Source: Akkermansiaceae bacterium UBA1518 (lineage in GTDB: Bacteria > Verrucomicrobiota > Verrucomicrobiia > Verrucomicrobiales > Akkermansiaceae). From it: a stretch of 18,681 bases of DNA. The position numbers were made by a program, and so were the translations under genes. The number at the start of each line of letters is the position of its first letter. Position 1 is the first letter of the stretch. Shown here one piece after another: positions 1-6,816 of this stretch. The notes beneath the pieces are model-generated. The model ran no database searches and had not been told where the DNA came from. It saw only the letters and a program-made list of their open reading frames with translations. The stretch spans positions 20,787 through 39,467 of the forward strand of contig DCQM01000041.1 of NCBI GenBank assembly GCA_002323895.1. The letters run 5' to 3'.

Positions 1-444
1 ACCATTAACCACCGTATAACGGGCCTCATAGCTAATCATTCCTTGGTTTGAATTAACCAAATAACTATAATTGGTAAGATTAGATTCATCCCATCTAGCC
101 AGCGCGGCCAAATACTTTTGCTTCACCTCTTCGTTCCGAGAGAATTTCTTAGCCCTGAAAAACACCTTTTCTAAGTCCCCTATTCCCAAGGTTGCGCGAT
201 CAGCTTTCACCCCAAAACCCACCATGTCCCAGCTTTCCTCAAGAGGAACCAGATCGGTCCACTTTGCACCATCGCTCGATTGCTGCAATATCCAGCTTTC
301 GGATAGATCAACAGACTTGAGCTGAAAAGTCATTGAATCACCTTTCATCGTCAGTTCCAGAGGAGGCACGTCTTGGCCACGCAACTTCACAATCAGGGTA
401 AAAATAAAAACCGCCGCGAAAAAAAGTGCTCCTTTAGTATTCAC
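1..444 (-). CDS. DUF6174-like exported or membrane-anchored protein, C-terminus cut by window edge
   Basis: An uninterrupted minus-strand reading frame of 148 codons runs from a GTG at 444 to the left edge. An in-frame TAG at 456-454 limits the start, and no ATG lies near the N-terminus. The first residues (NTKGALFFAAVFIFTLIVKLRG) form one hydrophobic segment of about 15 residues, a signal peptide or membrane anchor. Further on there is a segment like ALARWDESNLTNYSYLV followed by YTVVNG. This resembles the DUF6174 pattern, in which a Trp and an 'xxYsY' motif precede a short strand ending in V-x-N-G. The assignment is from memory of the family pattern and its function is unknown. No Shine-Dalgarno is visible before the GTG. 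The gene is divergent from the transporter at 527, and the 82-base gap should hold both promoters. Confidence 0.6.
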   Translation of the reverse strand, partial: MNTKGALFFAAVFIFTLIVKLRGQDVPPLELTMKGDSMTFQLKSVDLSESWILQQSSDGAKWTDLVPLEESWDMVGFGVKADRATLGIGDLEKVFFRAKKFSRNEEVKQKYLAALARWDESNLTNYSYLVNSNQGMISYEARYTVVNG

Positions 445-526
445 TGAGTTGGTCTAAGAACCTCATTGATTAATTGCGAGAATTTTCTGGCAGACCATTA
501 GATCAGATTCATCTTCCCTCCTAAAC

Positions 527-1474
527 ATGCGTGAGCCCTCCGTTGCTGCCGATCACTCGTCCGTGTTCTTCTTCAAGAGTCCACTTCTGCCAGTAATAGT
601 TTGCTCTCTACTTTGGGGAAGCGCCTTTCCGGCGATCAAAACAGTCTACCAAAATTGGGACGCCCAAGGATTACAGAAATCTCTACCCATTATTCTCCTC
701 TTTGCAGGCGTGCGATTCTCCCTTTCCGGAGCCAGCCTTCTTGTCCTTGGGAAAAACCTAAAGAGTGAGCTTCGCCTCACGTCCTGGAAACTGATCGCGG
801 GGCTCGCTCTCGCTCAGACTTTCATTCAATACCTATTCTTCTATCAAGCAGTCTCCGTTTCAAGCGCTAGCCTCGCCGCCCTGCTAGTCGCAACTGGGAG
901 TTTCTGGTGGATGATCCTCGCTCCGTTGATCCAGAAAACCCCTTGGCCTTCTCTAACTCAATGGTTTGGTCTCATGCTCGGCGGTCTAGGTGTGGTCTTG
1001 GCTATCTATAAACCAGGCGCTGGGGCTGGAAATCCGGTCCTTGGAGCCTTCTTCATGCTCACGGCTACCGCCAGCGGAGCGATCGCCGTCATCATTTTTG
1101 CAAAAATCAAGCCCACCATGTCGGCCATCAATGCGACCGGACTCTCGCTCTTACTTGGAGGGATTGGACTGACCTTGATTGGCGGGCAGGCCCTTTGGAG
1201 AATTGGAGAAATGTTCGATCACTCAAGCACTCTAGCCACCCTCTGGCTCGCATTCGTCTCTGCAACAGCCTTCAGCATTTGGAATCATCTCTCCACCATT
1301 TTCCCTGTCACCCTTTTAGCGAGTTATCGATTTTTAATTCCGATCTGCGGCGTTTCCGAAGCCCTTGTTTTCCTCAAAACAGAATCAGCCGGATGGGGAT
1401 TCATGATTGGAGGAACCCTCGTAGTCACGAGTATGGTGCTAGCCAAGAACAATAGCTCTGACAGAAAAAACTAA
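527..1474 (+). CDS. EamA/DMT-superfamily transporter
   Basis: This is a 315-residue, very hydrophobic protein with about ten predicted membrane helices, the usual size and layout of the drug/metabolite transporter superfamily with two EamA repeats. The first repeat opens with SLLWGSAFPAIKTV (about residues 28-41), the typical 'WGsnfpaik' signature. It ends near residue 160 with GGLGVVLAIYKPG, the usual GxxLGGVxLI helix. The second repeat starts at GAFFMLTATASGAIAVII and ends in a GGTLVVTSMVLA helix. The protein acts in the inner membrane; the substrate cannot be read from sequence (amino acids, metabolites or drugs are all possible). The ATG at 527 is supported by position before the first helix, but there is no Shine-Dalgarno (upstream bases are pyrimidine-rich). 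It stands alone, 96 bases before the next gene. Confidence 0.9.
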   Translation: MREPSVAADHSSVFFFKSPLLPVIVCSLLWGSAFPAIKTVYQNWDAQGLQKSLPIILLFAGVRFSLSGASLLVLGKNLKSELRLTSWKLIAGLALAQTFIQYLFFYQAVSVSSASLAALLVATGSFWWMILAPLIQKTPWPSLTQWFGLMLGGLGVVLAIYKPGAGAGNPVLGAFFMLTATASGAIAVIIFAKIKPTMSAINATGLSLLLGGIGLTLIGGQALWRIGEMFDHSSTLATLWLAFVSATAFSIWNHLSTIFPVTLLASYRFLIPICGVSEALVFLKTESAGWGFMIGGTLVVTSMVLAKNNSSDRKN

Positions 1475-1570
1475 TCTTTGAACCCGCAGCGCTTGGCATG
1501 AGCTTTAACGAGATAAAACCCTAACATTCTGGCTGGTCACTTCAGCTGAATTCCCTCATCAATACTGCTC

Positions 1571-2098
1571 ATGAAACTACCAATTCATCTCTTCGCCGTA
1601 TTTTCGTTCTTTGTCTCACTCGCATCCGCCGACGAATCCGAATTCCGCACCGCTACAATCGATCTCGGTATCGTTGTAAGCGATCTCGACAAATCGATGA
1701 AATTCTACACCGAAGCCATCGGCTTCATCTCCACGGGAGAATTCACTGCCGCTAAAGACGTGACTCGTGATTCAGGGCTCAGCGCCGGAGAAGAAATCGT
1801 CATTAAAAAACTCTCCCTCGGCAAAGGCAATGGTGCGACCACAATCAAGCTCATGCAGTCCGCCATAGACAAAAGTAAGATGAGCGACCAGACCTACATC
1901 ACAAGCAGCCTTGGATTCAGCTACTTGACTATTCACGTAAACAGCACCAAGACCGCCCTCGAACGCCTTAAAAAAGCCGGTGTTAAAGTCCTCGCTAAAG
2001 GCCCAGCTCTCATCCCCGGCACAAAAGTGGCCCTTACAGTGGTGAAAGACCCCGACGGCAATTTCGTCGAGCTTGTTGGACCAGCAAACCACCAGTAG
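1571..2098 (+). CDS. exported VOC (glyoxalase/bleomycin-resistance fold) protein
   Basis: This 175-residue protein has a clear signal peptide (MKLPIHLFAVFSFFVSLASA, cleavage after A20). A single VOC domain follows: IDLGIVVSDLDKSMKFYTEAIGF at residues 30-52 is the first beta-alpha-beta unit, YLTIHV at 118-123 starts the second half, and DPDGNFVELVGP at 160-171 is the closing strand. Family metal ligands are usually His/Gln, His and Glu. H122 and E167 are present, but the first position is D31/G33 rather than His, so metal binding may differ or be lost. Most VOC enzymes are cytosolic, so an exported one is less common; a substrate cannot be inferred. It is followed by a terminator and is probably monocistronic. 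No Shine-Dalgarno is seen. Confidence 0.85.
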   Translation: MKLPIHLFAVFSFFVSLASADESEFRTATIDLGIVVSDLDKSMKFYTEAIGFISTGEFTAAKDVTRDSGLSAGEEIVIKKLSLGKGNGATTIKLMQSAIDKSKMSDQTYITSSLGFSYLTIHVNSTKTALERLKKAGVKVLAKGPALIPGTKVALTVVKDPDGNFVELVGPANHQ

Positions 2099-2130
2099 CA
2101 AAAACCCAAAATCCATCCTTCTAAACACCA

Positions 2131-2168
2131 AGCTGTAAGCTCCTACCATGGAGCATGCAGCTTTTTTT
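2131..2168 (+). terminator. Rho-independent terminator after the VOC gene
   Basis: Arms AGCTGTAAGCTCC (2131-2143) and GGAGCATGCAGCT (2150-2162) pair with two mismatches around a 6-base loop. A run of seven T (2162-2168) follows. It lies 32 bases after the VOC stop and separates that gene from the sulfatase. Confidence 0.8.
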
Positions 2169-2201
2169 CTTGGCGAGAGACTTTATCTTGGGTTTCTCAG
2201 C

Positions 2202-2215
2202 AAAGGACTATAATG
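2202..2215 (+). promoter_or_regulatory. possible -10 element or leader start signal just upstream of the sulfatase
   Basis: A perfect TATAAT lies at 2209-2214, only 9 bases before the sulfatase ATG at 2224. If it is a -10 box, the transcript would be nearly leaderless. No good -35 is visible (TCTTGG at 2186-2191 is a poor match). The same stretch also reads AAAGGA (2202-2207) spaced 5 bases from an ATG at 2213, which opens a 6-codon frame MNKACA ending at 2233, past the sulfatase start. Only one reading can be right. Confidence 0.4.
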
Positions 2216-2223
2216 AATAAAGC

Positions 2224-3558
2224 ATGCGCGTGACTCTTCTATTTCTCGTACTTCTCAGCATAAGCTCGTGGGCGGCAACAAAACCAAACATTGTCGTGAT
2301 CGTGGCTGACGACCTCGGATATGGAGATCTTTCTTGCTACGGGGCTAAAGACCTCAAGAGCCCGCATCTAGATTCACTCATGGCGAGCGGCCTGCGCTTC
2401 ACCAATTTCTATGCCAATTGCCCAGTTTGCTCGCCTACCCGCGCCGCTCTTCTCTCGGGAAAATACCAGGAACAAGTTGGCGTTCCCGGAGTAATCCGTA
2501 CCTACCCCGAAGACAACTGGGGATATCTTTCTCCTTCCGCCACTCTTTTACCGCAAGCACTTAAGACAGAGAGCTATCGAACCGCCGCGATTGGAAAATG
2601 GCACCTTGGACTCGATAACGAAGCGCACCCAAACACGCGAGGGTTTGATCACTTCCACGGCTTCCTTGGAGACATGATGGACGACTACTATAAGCACCGC
2701 CGTCACGGGCAACACTATATGCGCCTTAATCAAGAAAGCGTCGATCCCGAAGGGCACGCTACCGACATATTCACCGACTGGACGATCAACTACCTTGCCT
2801 CCGAGGCCAAAGAAAAAGCAGATGCACCATTCTTTCTCTACCTTGCTTACAATGCGCCTCATACCCCAATCCAGCCCCCAAAAGACTGGTTGGAGAAAGT
2901 AAAAGCACGCGAAGAGGGGATAGATGAGAAACGAGCCAAACTTGTCGCTCTTATTGAACACATGGATGACAGTATCGGCAAAGTTATCGCCGCCCTGAAA
3001 GAAAACGAACAATGGGAGAACACCCTCATCTTCTTTGTCTCCGACAACGGAGGACAACTCAACGTCGGGGGGAACTGCGGAAACCTACGCGGAGGAAAGC
3101 AAGATATGTATGAAGGCGGAATCCGAGTTCCCGCTTGTGCGGTCTGGCCAGGTGTAATTAAGCCTGCCACTACCGATTTCACAGCCATCACAATGGACAT
3201 TTTCTCAACTGCCATGGAAGCCGCTGGAGCAAAGAGCGCCGAAGACCTCGATGGACAATCCTTTCTTCCACTCCTTAAGACAGGGATGCAGGTAGCCAAG
3301 GAACGTGATCTTTTTTTTACGCGTCGTGAAGGAAACCTCCGCTATATGGGCGAAGTCTCATGGGCTATGAAGCGCGGAAAATGGAAGTTGGTCAAAAACT
3401 CTCCCATGAGCGCTTGGGAATTGTTTGATCTCGAAAAAGATCCGCTCGAAACCACCGATCTTGCCAAACGCCAAGCACCGGTTTTCCGAGACCTAGCTAC
3501 CGCCATGCGCGGCCATATCCAGCGAGGAGGATCGATCCCCTGGCAAAAGCCGGAGTAG
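2224..3558 (+). CDS. exported type I (formylglycine-dependent) sulfatase
   Basis: This 444-residue arylsulfatase-type hydrolase has an N-terminal signal peptide (MRVTLLFLVLLSISSWA), so it acts in the periplasm or outside the cell. The catalytic sulfatase motif is C69-S-P-T-R within VCSPTRAALLSG; C69 would be oxidised to formylglycine by a maturase not present here. Other expected active-site groups are visible: D29-D30 in VADDLGYGD, K125 and H127 in IGKWHLGL, H213 in APHTP, D274-N275 in SDNGG, and K292 in RGGKQDMYEGG. The length and order fit N-acetylgalactosamine-6-sulfatase/arylsulfatase A-like members. Such enzymes in Verrucomicrobia commonly desulfate algal or host glycans, but the substrate here is unknown. 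The start at 2224 places the signal peptide correctly. It converges with ssb at a shared terminator. Confidence 0.95.
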   Translation: MRVTLLFLVLLSISSWAATKPNIVVIVADDLGYGDLSCYGAKDLKSPHLDSLMASGLRFTNFYANCPVCSPTRAALLSGKYQEQVGVPGVIRTYPEDNWGYLSPSATLLPQALKTESYRTAAIGKWHLGLDNEAHPNTRGFDHFHGFLGDMMDDYYKHRRHGQHYMRLNQESVDPEGHATDIFTDWTINYLASEAKEKADAPFFLYLAYNAPHTPIQPPKDWLEKVKAREEGIDEKRAKLVALIEHMDDSIGKVIAALKENEQWENTLIFFVSDNGGQLNVGGNCGNLRGGKQDMYEGGIRVPACAVWPGVIKPATTDFTAITMDIFSTAMEAAGAKSAEDLDGQSFLPLLKTGMQVAKERDLFFTRREGNLRYMGEVSWAMKRGKWKLVKNSPMSAWELFDLEKDPLETTDLAKRQAPVFRDLATAMRGHIQRGGSIPWQKPE

Positions 3559-3612
3559 ATTGCCACCCAGAAGATTTTTGAATCTCGGAAAGGCGTCAAG
3601 GCGAGTCAGATC

Positions 3613-3642
3613 CAACAAAACCCACCTATTTCTGGGTGGGTT
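3613..3642. terminator. bidirectional terminator between sulfatase (+) and ssb (-)
   Basis: AACCCACC (3619-3626) and GGTGGGTT (3635-3642) form a perfect 8-bp stem with an 8-base loop. On the minus strand the stem is followed by TTTTGTT, a good U-tract for ssb. On the plus strand the following TTCTTAAAA is weaker. The position between two convergent stops fits a shared terminator. Confidence 0.75.
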
Positions 3643-3674
3643 CTTAAAATAGTGTTTTACCGGCCTTTCGGATC

Positions 3675-4157
3675 TTAAAACGGAATGTCATCGTCATCGT
3701 TGTCAAAGTTTTCCGCTGCAGCGGCTCCACCTTGATTAGACTGAGGAGGCGCCTGCTGTTGTTCCGAAGGAGGCGCCTGCTGACTAGGAGCTGAGCTACC
3801 TCCTTGATTACCTCCACTGCCCCCTTGGCCACCGATAAACTGCATATTCTCGCCAACAACGCGCAAACGAGAACGCTTCTGGCCAGTTTGCTTATCATCC
3901 CACTGATCAAGCTGTAGGCGACCTTCAATAAAGACCGAGCGGCCTTTACTTAGGTATTGTCCAGCGAGCTCGGCCTGACGCCCCCAGAGGGTGACATCGA
4001 CGTAAGTGACTTCCTCAATTCGCTCTCCATTATCGCCAGTCCGGATCCGATTCACCGCCATACCGAGGTCACAAACTGCGGTTCCCTTGGGAGTATAGCG
4101 AACTTCGAGGTCTCGGGTGATATTCCCGAGCAGCATGACTTTGTTGACGTTGGCCAT
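3675..4157 (-). CDS. ssb: single-stranded DNA-binding protein SSB
   Basis: This is a 160-residue SSB. The OB-fold occupies about residues 1-110, opening with MANVNKVMLLGNITRDLEVRYTP and containing VDVTLWGRQAELAGQYLSKG and VFIEGRL. A Gly/Gln/Pro-rich disordered linker (about 110-149) follows, then the acidic tip DDDDIPF at 154-160, the conserved tail that recruits replication and repair partners. It binds ssDNA in the cytoplasm, normally as a tetramer. It is 21 bases downstream of rpsF and is the last gene before the terminator. In many bacteria the order is rpsF-ssb-rpsR-rplI; rpsR and rplI are absent here. The linker DNA carries a 15-base direct repeat. There is no Shine-Dalgarno before the ATG. 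Confidence 0.97.
   Translation of the reverse strand: MANVNKVMLLGNITRDLEVRYTPKGTAVCDLGMAVNRIRTGDNGERIEEVTYVDVTLWGRQAELAGQYLSKGRSVFIEGRLQLDQWDDKQTGQKRSRLRVVGENMQFIGGQGGSGGNQGGSSAPSQQAPPSEQQQAPPQSNQGGAAAAENFDNDDDDIPF
3744..3782. repeat. 15-base direct repeat inside the SSB linker
   Basis: AGGAGGCGCCTGCTG occurs at 3744-3758 and again at 3768-3782, 24 bases apart. Each copy contains the 8-bp palindrome AGGCGCCT. They encode the repeated QQAPP units of the disordered linker, so they probably arose by a small in-frame duplication. Confidence 0.85.
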
Positions 4158-4178
4158 AGGGATAAGAGAGCTTGAGAT

Positions 4179-4466
4179 TTAAGAAAGACGTTGGTAATGC
4201 TGAAGATGCACCGAATTATTGAGGCTGAGGCGTTCTTTGATTTTTCCGATCACGTCACCTTCAGCTTCGAAAACGTAGTTCACATAGTGGCCTCCATCAA
4301 GCTTCCGTGCGTTGTAGGCAAACTTTTTGCGGCCAAGTTGCTTGATCTCATCAAGCTTGGCTCCTTCTTCTTCGAGCTCTTTTGAGACATTACTGACTAG
4401 ATCATCAATGCTGGTCTCGGTCCCCTGGGCGTTCAGGACAATCAGGCCTTCGTACTTGCGATTCAT
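4179..4466 (-). CDS. rpsF: 30S ribosomal protein bS6
   Basis: This 95-residue protein starts MNRKYEGLIVLN and matches bS6 across its length: the first strand YEGLIVL, an acidic helix, the KKFAYNARKLDGGHYVNYVFEAEG core, and the final NNSVHLQHYQRLS segment. It binds 16S rRNA on the platform, normally with bS18. The reading frame is open a further 51 codons upstream to 4619, but that part overlaps pth and does not look like S6. I therefore chose the ATG at 4466, which has GGA about 6 bases upstream. The start overlaps the 3' end of pth by 62 bases in another frame, and ssb follows after 21 bases. Confidence 0.95.
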   Translation of the reverse strand: MNRKYEGLIVLNAQGTETSIDDLVSNVSKELEEEGAKLDEIKQLGRKKFAYNARKLDGGHYVNYVFEAEGDVIGKIKERLSLNNSVHLQHYQRLS

Positions 4467-5055
4467 CTTTTTCCGTTGGTTTTTTCGGTTTTTTGGGAAT
4501 TCTGGTATTGAACTCATTAGAGGCCTTTTCAGGCCCGCTGTGGATCGCAAGCTGAACAGCATCGGCGGCTCTTGCAAGCGTGTTTTCAACGAGTTCGCGT
4601 TCGCCGACCGCAAAGTCACCTAAGACGTGCCCAACCAGTTGCTCTCCAGTAGCTCCACTAATACCCAATTTTAGTCGGGAAAATTTATCAGTTGGGAGGT
4701 GGGCAATGAGTGACCGCACTCCGTTATGCCCGCCGTGCCCGCCACTCATACGAAAACGAAGGTTGCCCAGAGGCAGGGAAATATCATCGAAAACAACGAG
4801 GATCTCCTCCGGCTGCCAACGGAAAAATCGGGCCAGCGAGCCAATCGCGCGACCACTTTCATTCATGTAAGTTAGAGGTTGCACCAGCAGGGTTTCGCCC
4901 ACCTTGCAGGTCCGCGATTCCCACTTGTTTTCGAGCCTAAATTTCTGCCCATTTCGATCTGCGAGAACATCAAGAACCCGAAACCCGATATTGTGGCGGG
5001 TATTCAAGTATTTGTCACCCGGGTTCCCGAGACCAACGATGCATTTAAGGCTCAC
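4405..5055 (-). CDS. pth: peptidyl-tRNA hydrolase
   Basis: This 216-residue protein hydrolyses the ester bond of peptidyl-tRNA released during translation, recycling tRNA in the cytoplasm. The family signature residues are present: N11 in GLGNPG, catalytic H21 in TRHNIGF, N65 in TYMNESG, D90/D91 in VVFDDISLPLG, and N111 in GGHGGHNGVRS. The family is usually about 185-200 residues. The similarity ends near residue 186, and the last 30 residues (Lys/Pro- then Arg/Asp-rich) are atypical. Residues 197-216 overlap rpsF out of frame. Two A6 runs precede the overlap, and a -1 shift there would end the protein at a TGA in an ATGA with the rpsF start. The GTG start at 5055 leaves the usual short N-terminus before CIVGLGNPG. 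It follows rplY beyond a terminator. Confidence 0.95.
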   Translation of the reverse strand: MSLKCIVGLGNPGDKYLNTRHNIGFRVLDVLADRNGQKFRLENKWESRTCKVGETLLVQPLTYMNESGRAIGSLARFFRWQPEEILVVFDDISLPLGNLRFRMSGGHGGHNGVRSLIAHLPTDKFSRLKLGISGATGEQLVGHVLGDFAVGERELVENTLARAADAVQLAIHSGPEKASNEFNTRIPKKPKKPTEKDESQVRRPDCPERPGDRDQH

Positions 5056-5088
5056 GATGGGGAGAGTAGTGAATGTCTAAACAACCGC

Positions 5089-5124
5089 CAAAGAAAAACG
5101 CCCGAGCCATAAAGCCCCGGACGT
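5089..5124 (-). terminator. terminator-like hairpin between rplY and pth
   Basis: Read on the minus strand, ACGTCCGGGGC and GCTCGGGCGT pair with G-U wobbles around a short TTTATG loop. TTTTTCTTT follows directly. It starts 25 bases after the rplY stop and ends about 33 bases before the pth GTG. It may end the upstream unit or attenuate read-through into pth-rpsF-ssb. Confidence 0.7.
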
Positions 5125-5149
5125 TTCAAAATGGTTGGGTAGATAGGAT

Positions 5150-5791
5150 TTACTCAGCTGCGGCCTCTTCAGCAGGAGCTTCAGCAGCTTCAGCAGCTTC
5201 TTCTTCGGCCTCCTCATCAGCAGATTTGGTGACTCGGGACTCATTGACAATCGCGACGAGGACGTCAGCAGCGAGAGTCGGCTCAACACCCTCAGGGATA
5301 TCAAGGTCTCCGATCGTGATGGAATCACCCACTTCAAGATGCTCGATGTTAGCATCGATTTTCTCAGGTAGATCCTTTGGAGAACAAGAAATATCAAGAT
5401 CGCGAATAAGCTGCTCAACAATACCGCCAGCTTTCACACCTGCAGGCTCGCCATGAACTTCCACAGGAATAGTCGCACTAATCTTCATTCCCTCGGTCAC
5501 TGCCAAGAAATCAGCGTGAACCAAACTACCACTGAGCGCATTGTATTGAGTGGATTGAAGGAAAGCGGTCCGAGATTGGCCACCATCGATCTCAAGATCC
5601 ACAAGGATACTTTCCGAAGCACTGTGAGCCAACATATCGGTTAGAGCCTTTGTGTTGACCTTAATGTTGATGGTTTCGGAGCCCTTTCCGTAAACAACGG
5701 AGGGAATGTAGCCTTCACGGCGCATTTGCTTGAGGACACCAGATCCGGTGCGATTGCGGGTTTCAGCCTTGAGAGTTTGGGTCTTCGCCAT
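5150..5791 (-). CDS. rplY: 50S ribosomal protein bL25, long Ctc form
   Basis: This 213-residue protein has the two-domain bL25/TL5/Ctc layout. The 5S-rRNA-binding N-terminal domain (about 1-95) opens with LKAETRNRTGSGVLKQMRREGYIPSVVYG-type sequence and includes LVHADFLAV. The C-terminal beta domain (about 100-185) contains IPVEVHGEPAGVKAGG and DLDIPEGV. The last 25 residues are an Ala/Glu-rich tail, as in many Ctc proteins. It binds 5S rRNA in the central protuberance. The prs-rplY-pth order is a widespread bacterial arrangement and supports all three calls. It starts 50 bases after the prs stop and has no visible Shine-Dalgarno. The start is fixed by MAKTQTLKAE. Confidence 0.96.
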   Translation of the reverse strand: MAKTQTLKAETRNRTGSGVLKQMRREGYIPSVVYGKGSETINIKVNTKALTDMLAHSASESILVDLEIDGGQSRTAFLQSTQYNALSGSLVHADFLAVTEGMKISATIPVEVHGEPAGVKAGGIVEQLIRDLDISCSPKDLPEKIDANIEHLEVGDSITIGDLDIPEGVEPTLAADVLVAIVNESRVTKSADEEAEEEAAEAAEAPAEEAAAE

Positions 5792-5841
5792 GGTTTGAAT
5801 GGTTTGGTTTTTCAGCGGTGGGTGCCGCGCGGGGCGGTTGG

Positions 5842-6804
5842 TTACACAGAGGGGGCGTCAATGTCAAAGAGAGAAGTGACCGATTTTCCATTATGAATGC
5901 GCTGAATGGCCTCACCGAAAAGACCAGCAATAGAAACAGGGGTCACTTTTCCCTGCTTAGTGACCGGTGTGGAATCAGTGGTGATCACCTCCTCAATAGC
6001 GGATTCCTCGATACGCTGGTGTCCAAGCTCGCCGATAACAGCGTGAGTTACCGCAGCAAAAATCCGTTTTGCACCCTGTGCTTTCAAGATATCAGCAGCA
6101 GCACAGAGCGTTCCGGCAGTCTCGGTCATGTCATCAACAAGAACAACATCGCGCCCTTCGACGTCTCCAATGACCTGCATGGCTTCGACCTCAGTGGCAG
6201 AAACACGGTGTTTTGCCACAATTGCGAGCCTTGCGCCGAGGGCATCAGAGTAAGCTCGGGCCATCTTTACCCCACCAACATCAGGCGAAACCACAGTGAG
6301 GTTCTCACAATTGTCGCCAAATCGCGCACGAAGTTCGCGAATAACGATCGGCTTTCCGTATAGATGATCAACCGGGATATTAAAGAATCCCTGAATCTGG
6401 GCAGCGTGGAGATCAAGGGTGACGACACGGTCGACCCCAGCAGCGGAAAGAAGATCAGCCACTAACTTAGCGGTAATGGGCACGCGGGGCTGGTCCTTGC
6501 GATCTTGACGAGCATATCCGAAGAACGGGATCACTGCGTTGATACGTCCAGCGCTAGCCCGCTTCGCGGCATCCACCATAATCATGAGTTCCATGAGGTT
6601 ATGATTGGTAGGCGGACAAGTCGGCTGGATAATGTAAACGTCTTCACCACGGATGTTTTCGTTAATCTTTACGAAGGTCTCACCATCCGGGAATGCAGTG
6701 ACACTTACGTCGGCGAGAGGGCAGTCGAGACAAATTGCGATGTCGGCAGCGAGTGCATGGTGAGCTGTACCGGAAAAGAGTTTCATGCCGAAATTAGAGG
6801 TCAT
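5842..6804 (-). CDS. prs: ribose-phosphate pyrophosphokinase (PRPP synthetase)
   Basis: This 320-residue, full-length class I PRPP synthetase makes 5-phosphoribosyl-1-pyrophosphate from ribose-5-phosphate and ATP for nucleotide, His and Trp synthesis. Visible signatures are FPDGETFVKINENIRG (38-53), the ATP/regulatory loop FFGYARQDRK (94-103), DLHAAQIQGFF (131-141), the ribose-phosphate/PPi region VVSPDVGGVKMARAY, and the PRPP-binding loop VLVDDMTETAGT (221-232). The flexible-loop KHR at 198-200 replaces the more usual KRR. MKLFSGTAH is the conserved N-terminal strand, so the protein could also start at M7, though the ATG at 6804 is kept. It lies only 12 bases after the polymerase stop, so it is probably co-transcribed with the polysaccharide genes. 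Confidence 0.97.
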   Translation of the reverse strand: MTSNFGMKLFSGTAHHALAADIAICLDCPLADVSVTAFPDGETFVKINENIRGEDVYIIQPTCPPTNHNLMELMIMVDAAKRASAGRINAVIPFFGYARQDRKDQPRVPITAKLVADLLSAAGVDRVVTLDLHAAQIQGFFNIPVDHLYGKPIVIRELRARFGDNCENLTVVSPDVGGVKMARAYSDALGARLAIVAKHRVSATEVEAMQVIGDVEGRDVVLVDDMTETAGTLCAAADILKAQGAKRIFAAVTHAVIGELGHQRIEESAIEEVITTDSTPVTKQGKVTPVSIAGLFGEAIQRIHNGKSVTSLFDIDAPSV

Positions 6805-6816
6805 CTGTGAAAAGAC

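Noticed and set aside
2548..3299. Long minus-strand frames (169 and 146 residues) inside the sulfatase gene
   Set aside because: They are antisense to a well-supported sulfatase and show no recognisable domain. They reflect codon composition.
4467..4619. Upstream extension of rpsF to 4619
   Set aside because: The extra 51 residues do not resemble S6 and lie over the pth coding sequence. MNRKYEGL is the normal bS6 start.
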